The notes beneath the pieces are model-generated. The model saw only the letters and a list, made by a program, of their open reading frames with translations. It had not been told where the DNA came from and did no database searches. Position numbers and translations under genes: made by a program. Below, piece after piece: positions 37,078 through 47,740 of a stretch of 64,000 nucleotides of DNA. Position 1 is the stretch's first letter. Each line of letters begins with the position of its first letter. Source of the DNA: Roseibium hamelinense (lineage in GTDB: Bacteria > Pseudomonadota > Alphaproteobacteria > Rhizobiales > Stappiaceae); assembly GCF_007830545.1 (NCBI RefSeq), contig NZ_VLLF01000005.1, positions 62,001-126,000 of the forward strand, given 5' to 3'.

Positions 37078-38262
37078 CTATCTGTCGATTGTCGCGCTGA
37101 CCGGAACGAGCTGAAGGCCGCGTTCTTCGAGATCGCGTGCCCATTCTTCAATCCTGCCGATAGTGACGGGCAACGCTGAACCAGACGCCACCGCGTATCC
37201 TCGGGCACGGGCAATTCCCTCCAATTGAAGCAGCTTAGCGTCGATCTCGTTTGCCCTCGGCACTTCATCTAGAACAACATCGACCCCGCTATAAGGCGTC
37301 GCTGTTTGTTCAGAGACCTCTTGGGCCAGCGACCTCGAGGACCCGCCATTGTCTACATACATCAACCCCCGCTCCTGCAGTTTTTCAAGAAGGAACTGCA
37401 TGGATGGACGCGTTGATGTGAAGCGCGCGCCCATGTCATTGATTACGCCGACGTAGTTTGTGACCCGGGTTAAAAGCCAGGCGAGCCGATCCAGCATCTC
37501 TACAGGCTGGAGGCTGACGAGAAGCGTGTGAGGACCAGGGTCATTGTCGGGAAAATCGTAAGGCTCAAGCGGTATTTGCAGCAGCAATTCATGCCCCTTG
37601 CGGCGGGCCCGTTGCATCCACCTGTCCAAGTCTGTTCCGTAAGGAGCAAAGCCGAAGGTGACATCGACGGGCAGACGATCAATGGCCGCCTGTGTCCCGG
37701 TTTGACTGAGTCCGAGTCCGTTGACGACGACCGCGATTTTGGGAATAGAAGAGAAATCGCTTGCAAATGGGCGCGCATAGGCGTCAAGCGGCCGAATGCC
37801 TGCCGAACTCACTTTCGGAAGGAAACCGTAGTCCGACCGCTCCGACACACGCGGGTCGGGATTGATCAACAACCCGCCACTCATGTTTTCCCGGGTCACA
37901 CCGGGCGGGAAGGTGGTTTCCTCATAGCGGGGACCTAACCTGTCGAGGTCGGTTTGCGGGCGCATGTTGGGGCCCAAGTCATTATCCAGACTTGGACGGA
38001 TCTCCACAACCTCAATGTCACGCTGTGTAACACCTTCAACGGTTGCCTCAAGAGGAATAACTGCGGTTGGTTCTCCGCCAAACGGGTCGTCAACCACCCC
38101 CATCCAGATGACACCGGTCATCAAGACAACACTGATGATCCCGGACCCAATCAGCCCGAAGGGCAGGCGCACAAGGCGCCTTTTGCCCATTCCTAAGGGA
38201 GCTGAAAGATCATCGCTTGCCATGGCATCCAGTTGTCTTGCGCTCCTTTTACGGAGCGACAC
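37078..38262 (-). CDS. Divergent polysaccharide deacetylase family protein
   Basis: This 394-aa protein has a cytoplasmic N-terminus, one membrane helix (about residues 33-52, LPFGLIGSGIISVVLMTGVIWMG without a clear cleavage site) and a periplasmic C-terminal domain of the divergent polysaccharide deacetylase type (DUF610/YibQ). Visible family segments are KIAVVVNGLGLSQTGTQAAIDRLP, LLQIPLEPYDFPDNDPGPHTLL, NYVGVINDMGARFTSTRPSM and MYVDNGGSSRSLA. The YibQ type has a TIM-barrel-like deacetylase fold, but the real reaction is unknown. It follows ctpA after a terminator, and its gene position next to envC and ctpA suggests an envelope role. Confidence 0.85.
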   Translation of the reverse strand: MSLRKRSARQLDAMASDDLSAPLGMGKRRLVRLPFGLIGSGIISVVLMTGVIWMGVVDDPFGGEPTAVIPLEATVEGVTQRDIEVVEIRPSLDNDLGPNMRPQTDLDRLGPRYEETTFPPGVTRENMSGGLLINPDPRVSERSDYGFLPKVSSAGIRPLDAYARPFASDFSSIPKIAVVVNGLGLSQTGTQAAIDRLPVDVTFGFAPYGTDLDRWMQRARRKGHELLLQIPLEPYDFPDNDPGPHTLLVSLQPVEMLDRLAWLLTRVTNYVGVINDMGARFTSTRPSMQFLLEKLQERGLMYVDNGGSSRSLAQEVSEQTATPYSGVDVVLDEVPRANEIDAKLLQLEGIARARGYAVASGSALPVTIGRIEEWARDLEERGLQLVPVSATIDR

Positions 38263-38297
38263 TCATAGGTACCAACAAAATACACATGGACCGTTGA

Positions 38298-38330
38298 AGG
38301 AAAACGGCGCTTTTCATGCAAAGCGCCGTT
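38298..38330 (-). terminator. Terminator after ctpA
   Basis: AACGGCGCTTT and AAAGCGCCGTT (38303-38313 and 38320-38330) form a perfect 11-bp stem with a 6-base loop. On the minus strand it is followed by TTTTCCTT. It sits just after the ctpA stop and would separate envC-ctpA from the deacetylase-rppH genes. Confidence 0.75.
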
Positions 38331-38343
38331 ATTCAAGGGTTAA

Positions 38344-39681
38344 TTAATTAGGCACGGACGCTTGGTCTTCACCAAGTGGCGGAAAAGCACTGTTTACCTG
38401 CACACCGCGCAGAAGGTCCAAAGCAAGCTTCAGCTGCGTGTCATCTGCCGGATCGGCAGGCACATACGCCTGACTGCCCGAAGCCTCCTCGCCGTCCTCT
38501 TCACTTTCAAGGTGGCCGCGCAACCCCGCTTCGCCCTTGGTTTCCGCACGCCCGACGAGCTCTTCCGGCAAATCCTGAAGTGCTTCGATATCAGGAATAA
38601 TACCCTTCGCCTGGATCGAAGTTCCCGACGGGGTGTAGTAGCGAGCGGTCGTCAGCCGGATTGCTCCATTGGCGCCGAGCGGGATGATAGTCTGAACGGA
38701 TCCTTTGCCGAAGGAACGCGTTCCCAGCACTGTTGCACGGCGATGGTCCTGCAGCGCACCTGCGACAATCTCAGAGGCCGAGGCCGATCCACCATTGACC
38801 ATGACGATGACCGGCTTGCCGTCGGTGAGATCGCCTGAGCGCGCATTGTATCTTTGGGTCTCGTCCGAATTCCGGCCACGGGTTGAAACGATTTCACCGC
38901 GATCCAAAAATGCATCAGACACTGCAATCGCCTGGTCCAGCAAGCCACCGGGGTTATTCCGCAGATCGACGATGTAACCCTTCAGGTTGTCCTCACCGAT
39001 TTCAGCTGACATTTCTTCGATTGCCTGCTTCACCCCGTCAAAGGTCTGCTCGTTGAATTGCGTGACACGAATGTAACCGACATCGTCTTCCTCGCGCCAG
39101 CGCACAGAGCGAATCCGGATGACATCGCGAGTGATTGTAACGTCGAACGGGTCGGCGACACCATCGCGGCGGATAGTCACCACGATATCAGTATTGACAG
39201 GCCCCCGCATCTTCTCGACGGCTTCATTTAGCGAAAGCCCCTGAACCTGTTCGCCATCGATATAGGAGATGAGGTCACCAGCGAGGATGCCGGCCTTGAA
39301 GGCGGGAGTGTCATCGATCGGAGAAACGACTTTGACAAGACCATCTTCCATGGTCACTTCAATCCCCAAGCCTCCGAATTCGCCGCGGGTTTGGACCTGC
39401 ATATCTCGAAAGCTTTTCGGAGACATGTAGCTTGAGTGCGGGTCCAGAGATGTCAGCATCCCGTTTATGGCGCTCTCGATAAGCTGCGCATCGTCGGGGA
39501 CCTCAACATAGTCAGAGCGCACGCGCTCAAATACGTCGCCGAATAGATTGAGCTGGCGGTAAGTATCCGATGCAGCCGCGTTCGCCGAATCCGAGACACG
39601 GAATGGAACCTGTGCAAGTGTTGTCACCGCGGCCGCGCCCATAAGGGCGCCGACGAGCAGCAAGGAAGCTTTTCTTATCAT
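38344..39681 (-). CDS. ctpA: Carboxy-terminal processing protease (S41)
   Basis: This periplasmic serine protease (445 aa) has an N-terminal signal or anchor (MIRKASLLLVGALMGAAAV). A PDZ domain follows (GGLGIEVTMEDGLVKVVSPIDDTPAFKAGI). Then comes the S41 catalytic domain with the nucleophile Ser in GGSASASEIVAGAL and the Lys in GTRSFGKGSVQT. It trims C-termini of envelope proteins and, in related systems, controls peptidoglycan hydrolases. ATG at 39681 overlaps the envC stop (ATGA) and sits at the signal peptide; the ATG at 39717 would overlap envC further and is unlikely. Coexpression with envC suggests a joint role in cell wall cleavage. Confidence 0.93.
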   Translation of the reverse strand: MIRKASLLLVGALMGAAAVTTLAQVPFRVSDSANAAASDTYRQLNLFGDVFERVRSDYVEVPDDAQLIESAINGMLTSLDPHSSYMSPKSFRDMQVQTRGEFGGLGIEVTMEDGLVKVVSPIDDTPAFKAGILAGDLISYIDGEQVQGLSLNEAVEKMRGPVNTDIVVTIRRDGVADPFDVTITRDVIRIRSVRWREEDDVGYIRVTQFNEQTFDGVKQAIEEMSAEIGEDNLKGYIVDLRNNPGGLLDQAIAVSDAFLDRGEIVSTRGRNSDETQRYNARSGDLTDGKPVIVMVNGGSASASEIVAGALQDHRRATVLGTRSFGKGSVQTIIPLGANGAIRLTTARYYTPSGTSIQAKGIIPDIEALQDLPEELVGRAETKGEAGLRGHLESEEDGEEASGSQAYVPADPADDTQLKLALDLLRGVQVNSAFPPLGEDQASVPN

Positions 39682-41090
39682 CCGCGAGCCTTTTCTTTCT
39701 CCGTGCTCACCCACCATGGGGATGGATCTATAGCACGTCCGTCCTTCCGAAATTCAACATATAGGACAGGTTGGGAAGACCCCAACCCGATCGTCGATGC
39801 GCTTGCCCATTTTGTGGCGCCCATTACCCCAACGGGTTCCCCTGCCAGCACAAACTGACCGAGCTCAGCATCAATTCGCTCCATACCTGCGAGGAGCACA
39901 TGGTAGCCATCGCCCGTGTTCAGGATCAAGAGCTGCCCATATGACCGAAACGGACCCGCATACACAACCCACCCGTCTGCCGGTGAGGTGATCGCCGATC
40001 CGGCCCGTGTCGCAATGGACTGGCCCTCCACAATACTACCAAATTCGTCTTGCTCCCCAAAGTCCTTCAGCAACTCGCCCGAGACTGGCATCGGCAATTG
40101 TCCGACCGCATCAACAAATTGAACGGCAGGCGCCAAGCGCCCAGGGTCAGAGAATGGATCAAACCGTTTCCGGTTGCCACGCTTAGCATCTTTCGCGGCC
40201 TGGCGCGACTTCTCCGCCGCATCGCGTGCGCTTGCGATTTCCGACTCCAGCTTCGATATCAGTTCTTTGAGTGTTCCTGCTTGGGCAGCCAGTTCTTCAG
40301 AACGGCTGCGCTCTTGGGCCAGCTGCCGCGCCGTTTTATCCCGCTCCTGGCGCTTCACACTTAAGAGGAGTTCGAGCCTGGACTTTTCTTCAGCCAGCCG
40401 CATCGCATCGCCTTTTAAACCCTTTTCCTCTTCAGCGATAACAGACTTCAGCCGTTGCAGCTCGCTTAGATCCGTTGCGAGAGCTTCTGTTTCGACGCGC
40501 AATTCAGGCATCACTGCGTTTAAAAGGATCGCACTACGCACCGCTGACAGCGCGTCGCTTGGCCGCACAACCAAAGCCGGCGGCGGCCGACGGCCGATAC
40601 GCTGGAGGGCAGCGAGCACCTGCGAAAGTACTTCACGACGCGCAAACAGCGACTGGCGGACAGCGTCTTCGTTTTCGCCAAGCCTCCTCAACCGCCGTTC
40701 CGCATCGGTTAGGTCACTTTCAAGGCCCTGTATGCGATCCGCCGTCCGCAGGATCTTGCCATTCAAAGTTTCGCGGTCACGGTCGAGCGCTGCAATCTCA
40801 GCACTGATTTCGGACTGCCTTTCGGTAGACAGCCTTATGTCTTGGGACAGAGCGTTGAGCTCTTGCTCCCGCTCCAGCTTCCGTTCCAGAGCTTTCGCCA
40901 CTTCGGGCGCAAGCTGCGCCTCGATCTGTGTTTCCGGCTCTTCAGTGGCAAAGGCATGCGGAACATTAGCGCCCGCCCAAACCAGTGCGAACGCCGCGAA
41001 AACCGCCCGGCTTCGTATGACGTAGTAACTTTCTCGCCAAACCGTGCCCAAAGAACCGTGCCTGCCGATGCTGAGAGGTGTAACTGCCAT
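39678..41090 (-). CDS. envC: Murein hydrolase activator EnvC-like (M23 domain)
   Basis: This periplasmic protein (470 aa) has a signal sequence around residues 25-48 (ending AFA-TEEPE), long coiled coils (about 55-155 and 200-310) and a C-terminal LytM/M23 domain from about residue 345. The LytM domain is degenerate: the usual HLHFEIR segment reads VLYVEFR, so the catalytic His pair is gone, as in EnvC-type activators that regulate amidases rather than cut peptidoglycan themselves. The rest of the domain (SPADGWVVYAGPFRSYGQLLIL, YHVLLAGM) is intact. It is the first gene of envC-ctpA. Start at 41090 is the best available but leaves a long charged lead before the signal; the second Met is too far downstream. 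Confidence 0.87.
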   Translation of the reverse strand: MAVTPLSIGRHGSLGTVWRESYYVIRSRAVFAAFALVWAGANVPHAFATEEPETQIEAQLAPEVAKALERKLEREQELNALSQDIRLSTERQSEISAEIAALDRDRETLNGKILRTADRIQGLESDLTDAERRLRRLGENEDAVRQSLFARREVLSQVLAALQRIGRRPPPALVVRPSDALSAVRSAILLNAVMPELRVETEALATDLSELQRLKSVIAEEEKGLKGDAMRLAEEKSRLELLLSVKRQERDKTARQLAQERSRSEELAAQAGTLKELISKLESEIASARDAAEKSRQAAKDAKRGNRKRFDPFSDPGRLAPAVQFVDAVGQLPMPVSGELLKDFGEQDEFGSIVEGQSIATRAGSAITSPADGWVVYAGPFRSYGQLLILNTGDGYHVLLAGMERIDAELGQFVLAGEPVGVMGATKWASASTIGLGSSQPVLYVEFRKDGRAIDPSPWWVSTEKEKARG

Positions 41091-41256
41091 CCGCTCTCGT
41101 TACCAATCGGGCGTTAAGGAAGCCTTTACCAACCATTCTTCAGTTGGCTTTGCCTCCGCCCATCGAAATTCTTCCGTAGCGGTACGCTTTGAATAAGGCA
41201 ACATGCGGGCAGCCTTCTCCATTCAGATTGACGGAGCCGCGTAATTCACCTTCAAT

Positions 41257-41739
41257 CTACTCGCGGTGATACGGATGGCCCGTTAAAATGGTCGTTGCCC
41301 GATAAATCTGTTCCGCAAGCAGGACCCGCGCAATTTGATGGGGCCAGGTCATCGGCCCAAGGGCGAGACGTTTGTTGGCGCGCGTCAAGACGGCCTCGCC
41401 ATGACCGTCGGCGCCACCGATCGCGAATACCACTTCGGGAATTCCGTCATCACGCCAACGCGCCAGCATATTGCAAAATTCCGACGAACTCATACCCCGG
41501 CCGGCTTCGTCAAGAACCACGAGTTTCGCTCCGGGTGTGAGCCCGGACAGCATGACTTGTGCTTCGTCTGACTTACGGTCCGGGACCCGTTGCTGCCGGC
41601 TTTCTGCATGCTCGGAGACTGTCACCGCTGTGATACCAACGGAGCGGCCAGTCTTGACCGCTCGTTCGATGTAGCGATCGCAAAGCTGTTTCTCTGCACC
41701 GGCCTTCATCCGACCGATGCAAGCAATGGTAAAGCGCAT
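41257..41739 (-). CDS. rlmH: 23S rRNA (pseudouridine1915-N3)-methyltransferase
   Basis: This is a SPOUT-class methyltransferase (160 aa) that methylates pseudouridine 1915 of 23S rRNA in assembled 70S ribosomes. It has the knot motifs VVFAIGGADGHGEAVL and PHQIARVLLAEQIYRATTILTGHPYH, the RlmH signature. ATG at 41739 (MRFTIACIGR) matches the family start; the frame extends to 41772 but that adds 11 unrelated residues. It is the last gene of the obg-proBA-nadD-rsfS-rlmH block. Confidence 0.96.
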   Translation of the reverse strand: MRFTIACIGRMKAGAEKQLCDRYIERAVKTGRSVGITAVTVSEHAESRQQRVPDRKSDEAQVMLSGLTPGAKLVVLDEAGRGMSSSEFCNMLARWRDDGIPEVVFAIGGADGHGEAVLTRANKRLALGPMTWPHQIARVLLAEQIYRATTILTGHPYHRE

Positions 41740-41809
41740 GAAATCTTGCCCGAACACTGAGTTCGGCTTCAATCGGCTATGACATTGGCAGACCGGTCAG
41801 ACGACCGTT

Positions 41810-42220
41810 TTAGCCAATGTACTGTGGAGCTTCATCCGGCTCGACTGCCCACATTTTTTCCAGATTGTAGAAGCCTCGAACTTCCGGCCTGAAGATGTGC
41901 ACAATCACATCACCGGTATCGATCAGCACCCAATCACAGGTGCTTTGTCCTTCCACAGTGGCACGTCCCTCGCCTGCGTCTTTGATGTCCCGCAGAAGGT
42001 GATCAGCAATCGCTCCGACATGCCGGTGCGACCGGCCAGAAACGATCACCATGTGATCGGCCAGAGCGCTCTTTCCAGAAATGTCTATGGTAACAATGTC
42101 CTCGGCTTTGGAGTCGTCAAGACTTGCGAGAACAGTCGAGATCAGGTCGGCCGGAAGTTCAGCGCTTCCGGGGGCCTGCGCAGGAGAGGACGATAAAGCC
42201 CGCTCGCTTTCAAAGGTCAT
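41810..42220 (-). CDS. rsfS: Ribosomal silencing factor
   Basis: This small protein (136 aa) binds ribosomal protein L14 of the large subunit and blocks subunit joining in starvation. The RsfS core runs from about residue 28: LASLDDSKAEDIVTIDISGKSALADHMVIVSGRSHRHV, then DWVLIDTGDVIVHIFRPEVRGFYNLEKMW. Start at 42220 (MTFESERA) fits; an upstream ATG at 42259 adds 13 basic residues. It lies between nadD and rlmH, the usual order. Confidence 0.94.
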   Translation of the reverse strand: MTFESERALSSSPAQAPGSAELPADLISTVLASLDDSKAEDIVTIDISGKSALADHMVIVSGRSHRHVGAIADHLLRDIKDAGEGRATVEGQSTCDWVLIDTGDVIVHIFRPEVRGFYNLEKMWAVEPDEAPQYIG

Positions 42221-42433
42221 GGTCAGGTGTAATGCCTTTCGCCTTAGTTTCTGCCCCATAGGTGGCTGTCTCGGCTGTGCAAAGGCATGTGAATATCATA
42301 TGTCTGAGCGACCTTAACAGGTTCTGGGGCATTGACCGTACCTAAACCGCGATTGTGTGCGGCACGTTGAAAAATACGCCTCTCGCTTTGCATTTTCAAG
42401 ACAAGGCCCGGTTTACCGCGGTTCGAGACCGTT

Positions 42434-43066
42434 TTAGCTGCCGCTGCGGCGTAGATCTGTGGACGATGCGTCATCTAGGGATGTGTGCAAGAATGTCCAA
42501 ATCGGAGGCGCCATATCCGGAAGCAAAGCAGCATCTTCTTCGGGAAGCCTATGTTTCTCATAGGCTTTTGCCATCGGTGCAGACAACACAGACAAAGATG
42601 CGCCCGGACGGTCAACGATCGCAATGGGCACCAAACCGAGAATTGAACGCCAATCCTGCCATTTGTGAAAACCCGCTAGATTGTCAGCACCCATGACCCA
42701 AACGAATCGCAGACCAGGACGCATTGCCCTCAGCTTTTTGATTGTGCGGGCGGTGAATGGTGTTTGGAGGACCGTCTCGTAGGCCGTGACCTTCATGCGC
42801 GGATGATCGGCAAGCGCGTTGGTCATATGCAGGCGCATTTCGAGGGGGGCGAGGTCAGAATGATCCTTAAGTGGATTTCCCGGCGTAACAAACCACCAGA
42901 CCTGATCCAGACCCAGACGTTTCAATACTGTTGTTGCAACCAATCTGTGACCGGAATGCGGCGGATTGAAAGACCCGCCGAAAAGCCCGATCCGGTTGCC
43001 AGGCTCTGCATGCGGCAATTTCAGCCAGTCGGCCGCGCCCGGACGGATTGCTGATGAGAGGTTCAT
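42434..43066 (-). CDS. nadD: Nicotinate-nucleotide adenylyltransferase
   Basis: This enzyme (210 aa) makes deamido-NAD from nicotinate mononucleotide and ATP. The nucleotidyltransferase motif [18 protein letters not shown] (GSFNPxHxGH) is near the N-terminus. The second ATP motif of this family (ISSTxxR type) is only weakly visible at the C-terminus ([13 protein letters not shown]). The start overlaps the proA stop by four bases. It feeds NAD to many of the dehydrogenases seen nearby, but its position is simply the conserved block. Confidence 0.94.
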   Translation of the reverse strand: MNLSSAIRPGAADWLKLPHAEPGNRIGLFGGSFNPPHSGHRLVATTVLKRLGLDQVWWFVTPGNPLKDHSDLAPLEMRLHMTNALADHPRMKVTAYETVLQTPFTARTIKKLRAMRPGLRFVWVMGADNLAGFHKWQDWRSILGLVPIAIVDRPGASLSVLSAPMAKAYEKHRLPEEDAALLPDMAPPIWTFLHTSLDDASSTDLRRSGS

Positions 43067-44343
43067 GGGCGGGTTTGACCCTCACCCCTGACTTGATACT
43101 TGAAACTGGTCAACTGCTCGACGCCGACCGGACCGCGGGCATGCATGCGGCCAGTCGCAATACCGATTTCGGCGCCCATGCCGAACTCGCCGCCGTCAGC
43201 AAATTGGGTTGAAGCGTTGTGAAGCACAATGGCGGAGTCCACCTCCGTCAAAAACCGTTCTGCTGCATCCGGGTCTTCAGTGATGATGCAGTCCGTATGA
43301 CTGGAGCCAAATGCTGCAATGTGATCCATCGCGCTTTGGAGGTCTGGAACGGTTTTGACAGCCAGGATCTTGTCGAGATACTCCGTCTTCCAGTCGTCTA
43401 TGGTTGCTGGAACGACATGCTGCACGAGCCGCCGGGTGGTTTCGTCGCCGCGTATCTCGCACCCCTCCTCCTGGAGCCGCTGCGCCACATCGGGCAAAAT
43501 CATCTCTGCCACATCTTGATGGACCAGCAGAGTTTCCGCAGCGCCGCAGATCCCTGTGCGGCGCATTTTTGAATTCAACACAATATCGCGCGCCTTGGCC
43601 GGATCGGCCGCCTTGTCGATGAAAATATGTACCAGCCCTTCCAGATGTGCGAACACCGGTACACGGGCTTCAGATTGAATACGCCCCACCAAGCTCTTTC
43701 CACCGCGCGGGACGATTACGTCAAGATTGCCGTCCAGGCCCGCCAACATCTCACCGACCGCTGCTCGGTCGGAAACTGGAACCATCTGGATCGCATCCGC
43801 TGGCAGTCCCGCCTCTTTCACCCCCTGTTGGAGCGCGGTGTGGATCGCCTTATTAGAATGAAGCGTATCAGAGCCGCCGCGCAAGATCACAGCATTTCCA
43901 GCTTTCAGGCACAATGCTCCGGCATCTGCAGTCACATTTGGCCGACTCTCATAGATTACACCGATCACTCCAAGAGGCGTCCTGACCCGGCTTATCTTCA
44001 ACCCGTTGGGCCGGTCCCAAGATGCCATATTGCTGCCGACAGGGTCCGGCAGACTTTTGATATCTTCCAAAGCCGAGGCAATTGCGTTTATGCGCCCCTG
44101 ATCCAATGTTCCGCGATCCAAAAATGCAGTCGTTTGGCCTTTCGCCCTCATGGCGTCGATATCCCGGCGGTTGCCATCAAGAATAACCGCCTGAGAGGCG
44201 CGGATTGCATCAGCCATGGCCTGTAAAGCGGTGTCTTTAACTTCCGGTGAAGCGGTTGCAAGCACACGCGCAGCGCGCCGCGCGCGGCTCCCCAAATCAC
44301 GCATGACATCGCTTATGGAACTGATTTCGGCTCGTTCAAGCAT
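43063..44343 (-). CDS. proA: Gamma-glutamyl phosphate reductase
   Basis: This is the second enzyme of proline synthesis (426 aa). It reduces gamma-glutamyl phosphate with NADPH to glutamate semialdehyde. It is an aldehyde-dehydrogenase-fold protein with the catalytic Cys in [18 protein letters not shown]. Other matches are [29 protein letters not shown] and the C-terminal [23 protein letters not shown]. It lies 41 bases after proB. Confidence 0.97.
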   Translation of the reverse strand: MLERAEISSISDVMRDLGSRARRAARVLATASPEVKDTALQAMADAIRASQAVILDGNRRDIDAMRAKGQTTAFLDRGTLDQGRINAIASALEDIKSLPDPVGSNMASWDRPNGLKISRVRTPLGVIGVIYESRPNVTADAGALCLKAGNAVILRGGSDTLHSNKAIHTALQQGVKEAGLPADAIQMVPVSDRAAVGEMLAGLDGNLDVIVPRGGKSLVGRIQSEARVPVFAHLEGLVHIFIDKAADPAKARDIVLNSKMRRTGICGAAETLLVHQDVAEMILPDVAQRLQEEGCEIRGDETTRRLVQHVVPATIDDWKTEYLDKILAVKTVPDLQSAMDHIAAFGSSHTDCIITEDPDAAERFLTEVDSAIVLHNASTQFADGGEFGMGAEIGIATGRMHARGPVGVEQLTSFKYQVRGEGQTRP

Positions 44344-44384
44344 TTCAAATCTACCTTGAAAGTGGGCCCGGCATTTTGGGCTGG

Positions 44385-45538
44385 CTAGGTGTCGCCTTTC
44401 TCAGGCGGCTTGTCAAAAAACGCATCCTCAAGCACGAGATCATCCCGATGTACCATTTCAGCGCGGCCCGGGTATCCGACAATAGCCTCGATTTCACGGC
44501 TGTTCCGGCCGGCGATCATTCTTGCTTCGTCATGATCATAAGCAACGAGCCCGCGGCCTATGATCCGGCCCGATGCGGACAAAATGTTGACAGCGTCACC
44601 ACGCAAAAAGTTGCCCTTCGTCAGGGTGATCCCCGCTGGCAAGAGGCTCTTGCCCTTGCGCAAAGCTGCGACCGCGCCGTTGTCGAGAACTAAGTCCCCA
44701 CGCGGTTCGAGATGTCCGCCAATCCACGCTTTGCGGGCTGAAGCCGGCGTTGCAAGCGCCGGAAACCAAGTCGCCCGCGCACCGCCATCCAGCTTCGAGA
44801 TCGGATGAAGCGGCTTGCCGGTCGTGATCGCCATCGTCGTTCCGGCTATCGTTGCAATCTTTGCAGCATCAATTTTCGTCTTCATGCCGCCACGTGACAG
44901 TTCCGAACCCGCACTACCTGCCATTGCTTCAATTTCAGGTGTTATTCGAGGCACTTCCGGCAAAAATACTGCATGCGGATTGTGTGCTGGCGGAGCGGTG
45001 TAAAGCCCGTCAATATCGGACAAAAGCACAAGGCAGTCCGCACTTGCCATTGCGGCCACCCGGGCCGCAAGCCGGTCATTGTCGCCATAGCGAATTTCAG
45101 ACGTGGCCACAGAATCGTTTTCATTGATGATCGGGATTGCACCGAGCTTCAAAAGCATCCCGATGGTGGCCCGGGCGTTGAGGTATCGCCTGCGCTCCTC
45201 AGTATCGCCGAGCGTCAAAAGGATTTGGCCGGCGCGTTTGCCGTGCAGGCCTAAAGCGTCCGCATAAGCTTTTGCCAGCTCGATCTGTCCCGCGGCGGCA
45301 GCCGCCTGGCTCTCTTCCAGTTTCAAAGGTCCGCCGGGCAAACCCAGGATCCCCCGGCCGAGCGCGATGGATCCAGACGACACCAAAAGCACATCTACAT
45401 CCCGGCTGGCCAAGTCAGCCACGTCCTTGACCAAGGCATCCAGCCAGTCGCGCTTTAGCGCGCCGTCTTCCACGAGGAGTGCAGAACCGATCTTGATCAC
45501 GACACGTTTAAACCGCGCAAGCTTCGCCCCGCTTGTCA

Positions 45539-45539
<1 letters not shown>
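44385..45539 (-). CDS. proB: Glutamate 5-kinase
   Basis: This is the first enzyme of proline synthesis (384 aa). It phosphorylates glutamate and is usually feedback-inhibited by proline. The amino acid kinase domain ([57 protein letters not shown]) is followed by a C-terminal PUA domain ([26 protein letters not shown]). The start overlaps the obg stop by one base (TAATG). The proB-proA pair follows obg as in many alphaproteobacteria. Confidence 0.97.
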
Positions 45540-46615
<1,076 letters not shown>

Positions 46616-46625
46616 TCAGACCCAC

Positions 46626-47177
46626 TCAGTTCAAGAGGGCGCCTGTGAATTCGGTCCGGTGCAAATGTGTATGCGTGGCGGGCATTGTGCATCCCCGCGC
46701 TAGACTATGGCATTCCACATGCCCAACTACACGAAATCCCATTTTTTGCATCACCCGCAACGAGGCCGGATTTTCATCCATTGCTTCACTTTTGATCGCA
46801 TTGTGGCTCGTGTTTTCAAAAAGCCAGGCGATCACCGCATGAACCGCCTCACTCATATATCCCCGACCCCAGAAACGTTGCCCAAGCCAATAGCCGATGC
46901 GAGGGGTTTCCCGCAACTTTCGCAGTGAAACTCCACCAATCATGCGGTCGTCCAAATCGATGTGAAACAGCAATTCGTCCGACACATGCCAATCCCTCCA
47001 CGCACGTTCGGCAGCGCCGAGAAAGTCGCGACCTACCTGCATATCGTAGGGATGGGAGACACGCGTCAGCATTTTGGCAACCTCATAATCGCCTAACATC
47101 TCGGCGCAGCTTTCAAGATCTTTGAGCCGCGCCGGGCGTAGTGTGAGCCGGTCTGTAATGATCTTTGTTGCATTCAT
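46626..47177 (-). CDS. GNAT acetyltransferase, RimJ/RimL-like (third of three)
   Basis: This is a 183-aa N-acetyltransferase. The acetyl-CoA-binding loop is RIGYWLGQRFWGRGYMSEAV, and the last part reads ASLRVMQKMGFRVVGHVEC, as in RimJ/RimL-like members. It starts TDRLTLRPARLKDLESCAEML, the family opening. Its ATG overlaps the stop of the second GNAT gene by four bases. Substrates are unknown; protein N-termini or small amines are usual for the family. Its position just before obg suggests transcription with the ribosome-linked block. Confidence 0.88.
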   Translation of the reverse strand: MNATKIITDRLTLRPARLKDLESCAEMLGDYEVAKMLTRVSHPYDMQVGRDFLGAAERAWRDWHVSDELLFHIDLDDRMIGGVSLRKLRETPRIGYWLGQRFWGRGYMSEAVHAVIAWLFENTSHNAIKSEAMDENPASLRVMQKMGFRVVGHVECHSLARGCTMPATHTHLHRTEFTGALLN

Positions 47178-47740
47178 GCGGCAAAGCTCCGCCGCTCAAA
47201 GTCCTGTTTCTCCAATCGCACCACAACATTCGCAACGCGTTGGTCAAGCGCCTTTACAAACCGGTCCGTCATGGAATGTGGCTTAAATCCCATCTTGCGC
47301 AGCACAGCCCGCGAGCGCGTGTTGCTCTCAAAAGCACGTGCCGCAATAGTTTGTGTTTCGTAGGTCGCAAAAGCCCAATCAAGGACAGCCTCAACCGCTT
47401 CCGACGCATATCCATTCCCCTGAAAGGCCCGTCCAAGCCAATATCCCAAGGTAGGAGTTTCGGGGAGCTCCACGAGATCTCCAGGTGCTTCGATGGCGAC
47501 AGTGCCGATAAATACCCCACCGAGAGTGACGGCAAAAACCGCCTCTGATTCAAAAGGATCGGTCTGCATCAGCGACGACACAAAGGCCTCCGCTTCGCCT
47601 TCAATGTAGGGCCAGGACGTTCCGGTGAGCCATCGCGCAACGTCAAAATCCTTTCCGCCCAGCTCAGCTATAGCTTCTGCGTCATTTTCATTTAGCGGTC
47701 GCAACACGAGCCGCCGTGTCTTCAAATACGGCAAAGTCAT
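47174..47740 (-). CDS. GNAT acetyltransferase, RimJ/RimL-like (second of three)
   Basis: This is a 188-aa N-acetyltransferase starting MTLPYLKTRRLVLRPLNEND. The acetyl-CoA loop is TLGYWLGRAFQGNGYASEAVEAVLDWAF, and the C-terminal NTRSRAVLRKMGFKP is family-typical. ATG at 47740 overlaps the stop of the first GNAT gene (ATGA), so it is preferred to in-frame starts at 47773 and 47755. It is clearly related to its two neighbours and may come from gene duplication. Confidence 0.88.
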   Translation of the reverse strand: MTLPYLKTRRLVLRPLNENDAEAIAELGGKDFDVARWLTGTSWPYIEGEAEAFVSSLMQTDPFESEAVFAVTLGGVFIGTVAIEAPGDLVELPETPTLGYWLGRAFQGNGYASEAVEAVLDWAFATYETQTIAARAFESNTRSRAVLRKMGFKPHSMTDRFVKALDQRVANVVVRLEKQDFERRSFAA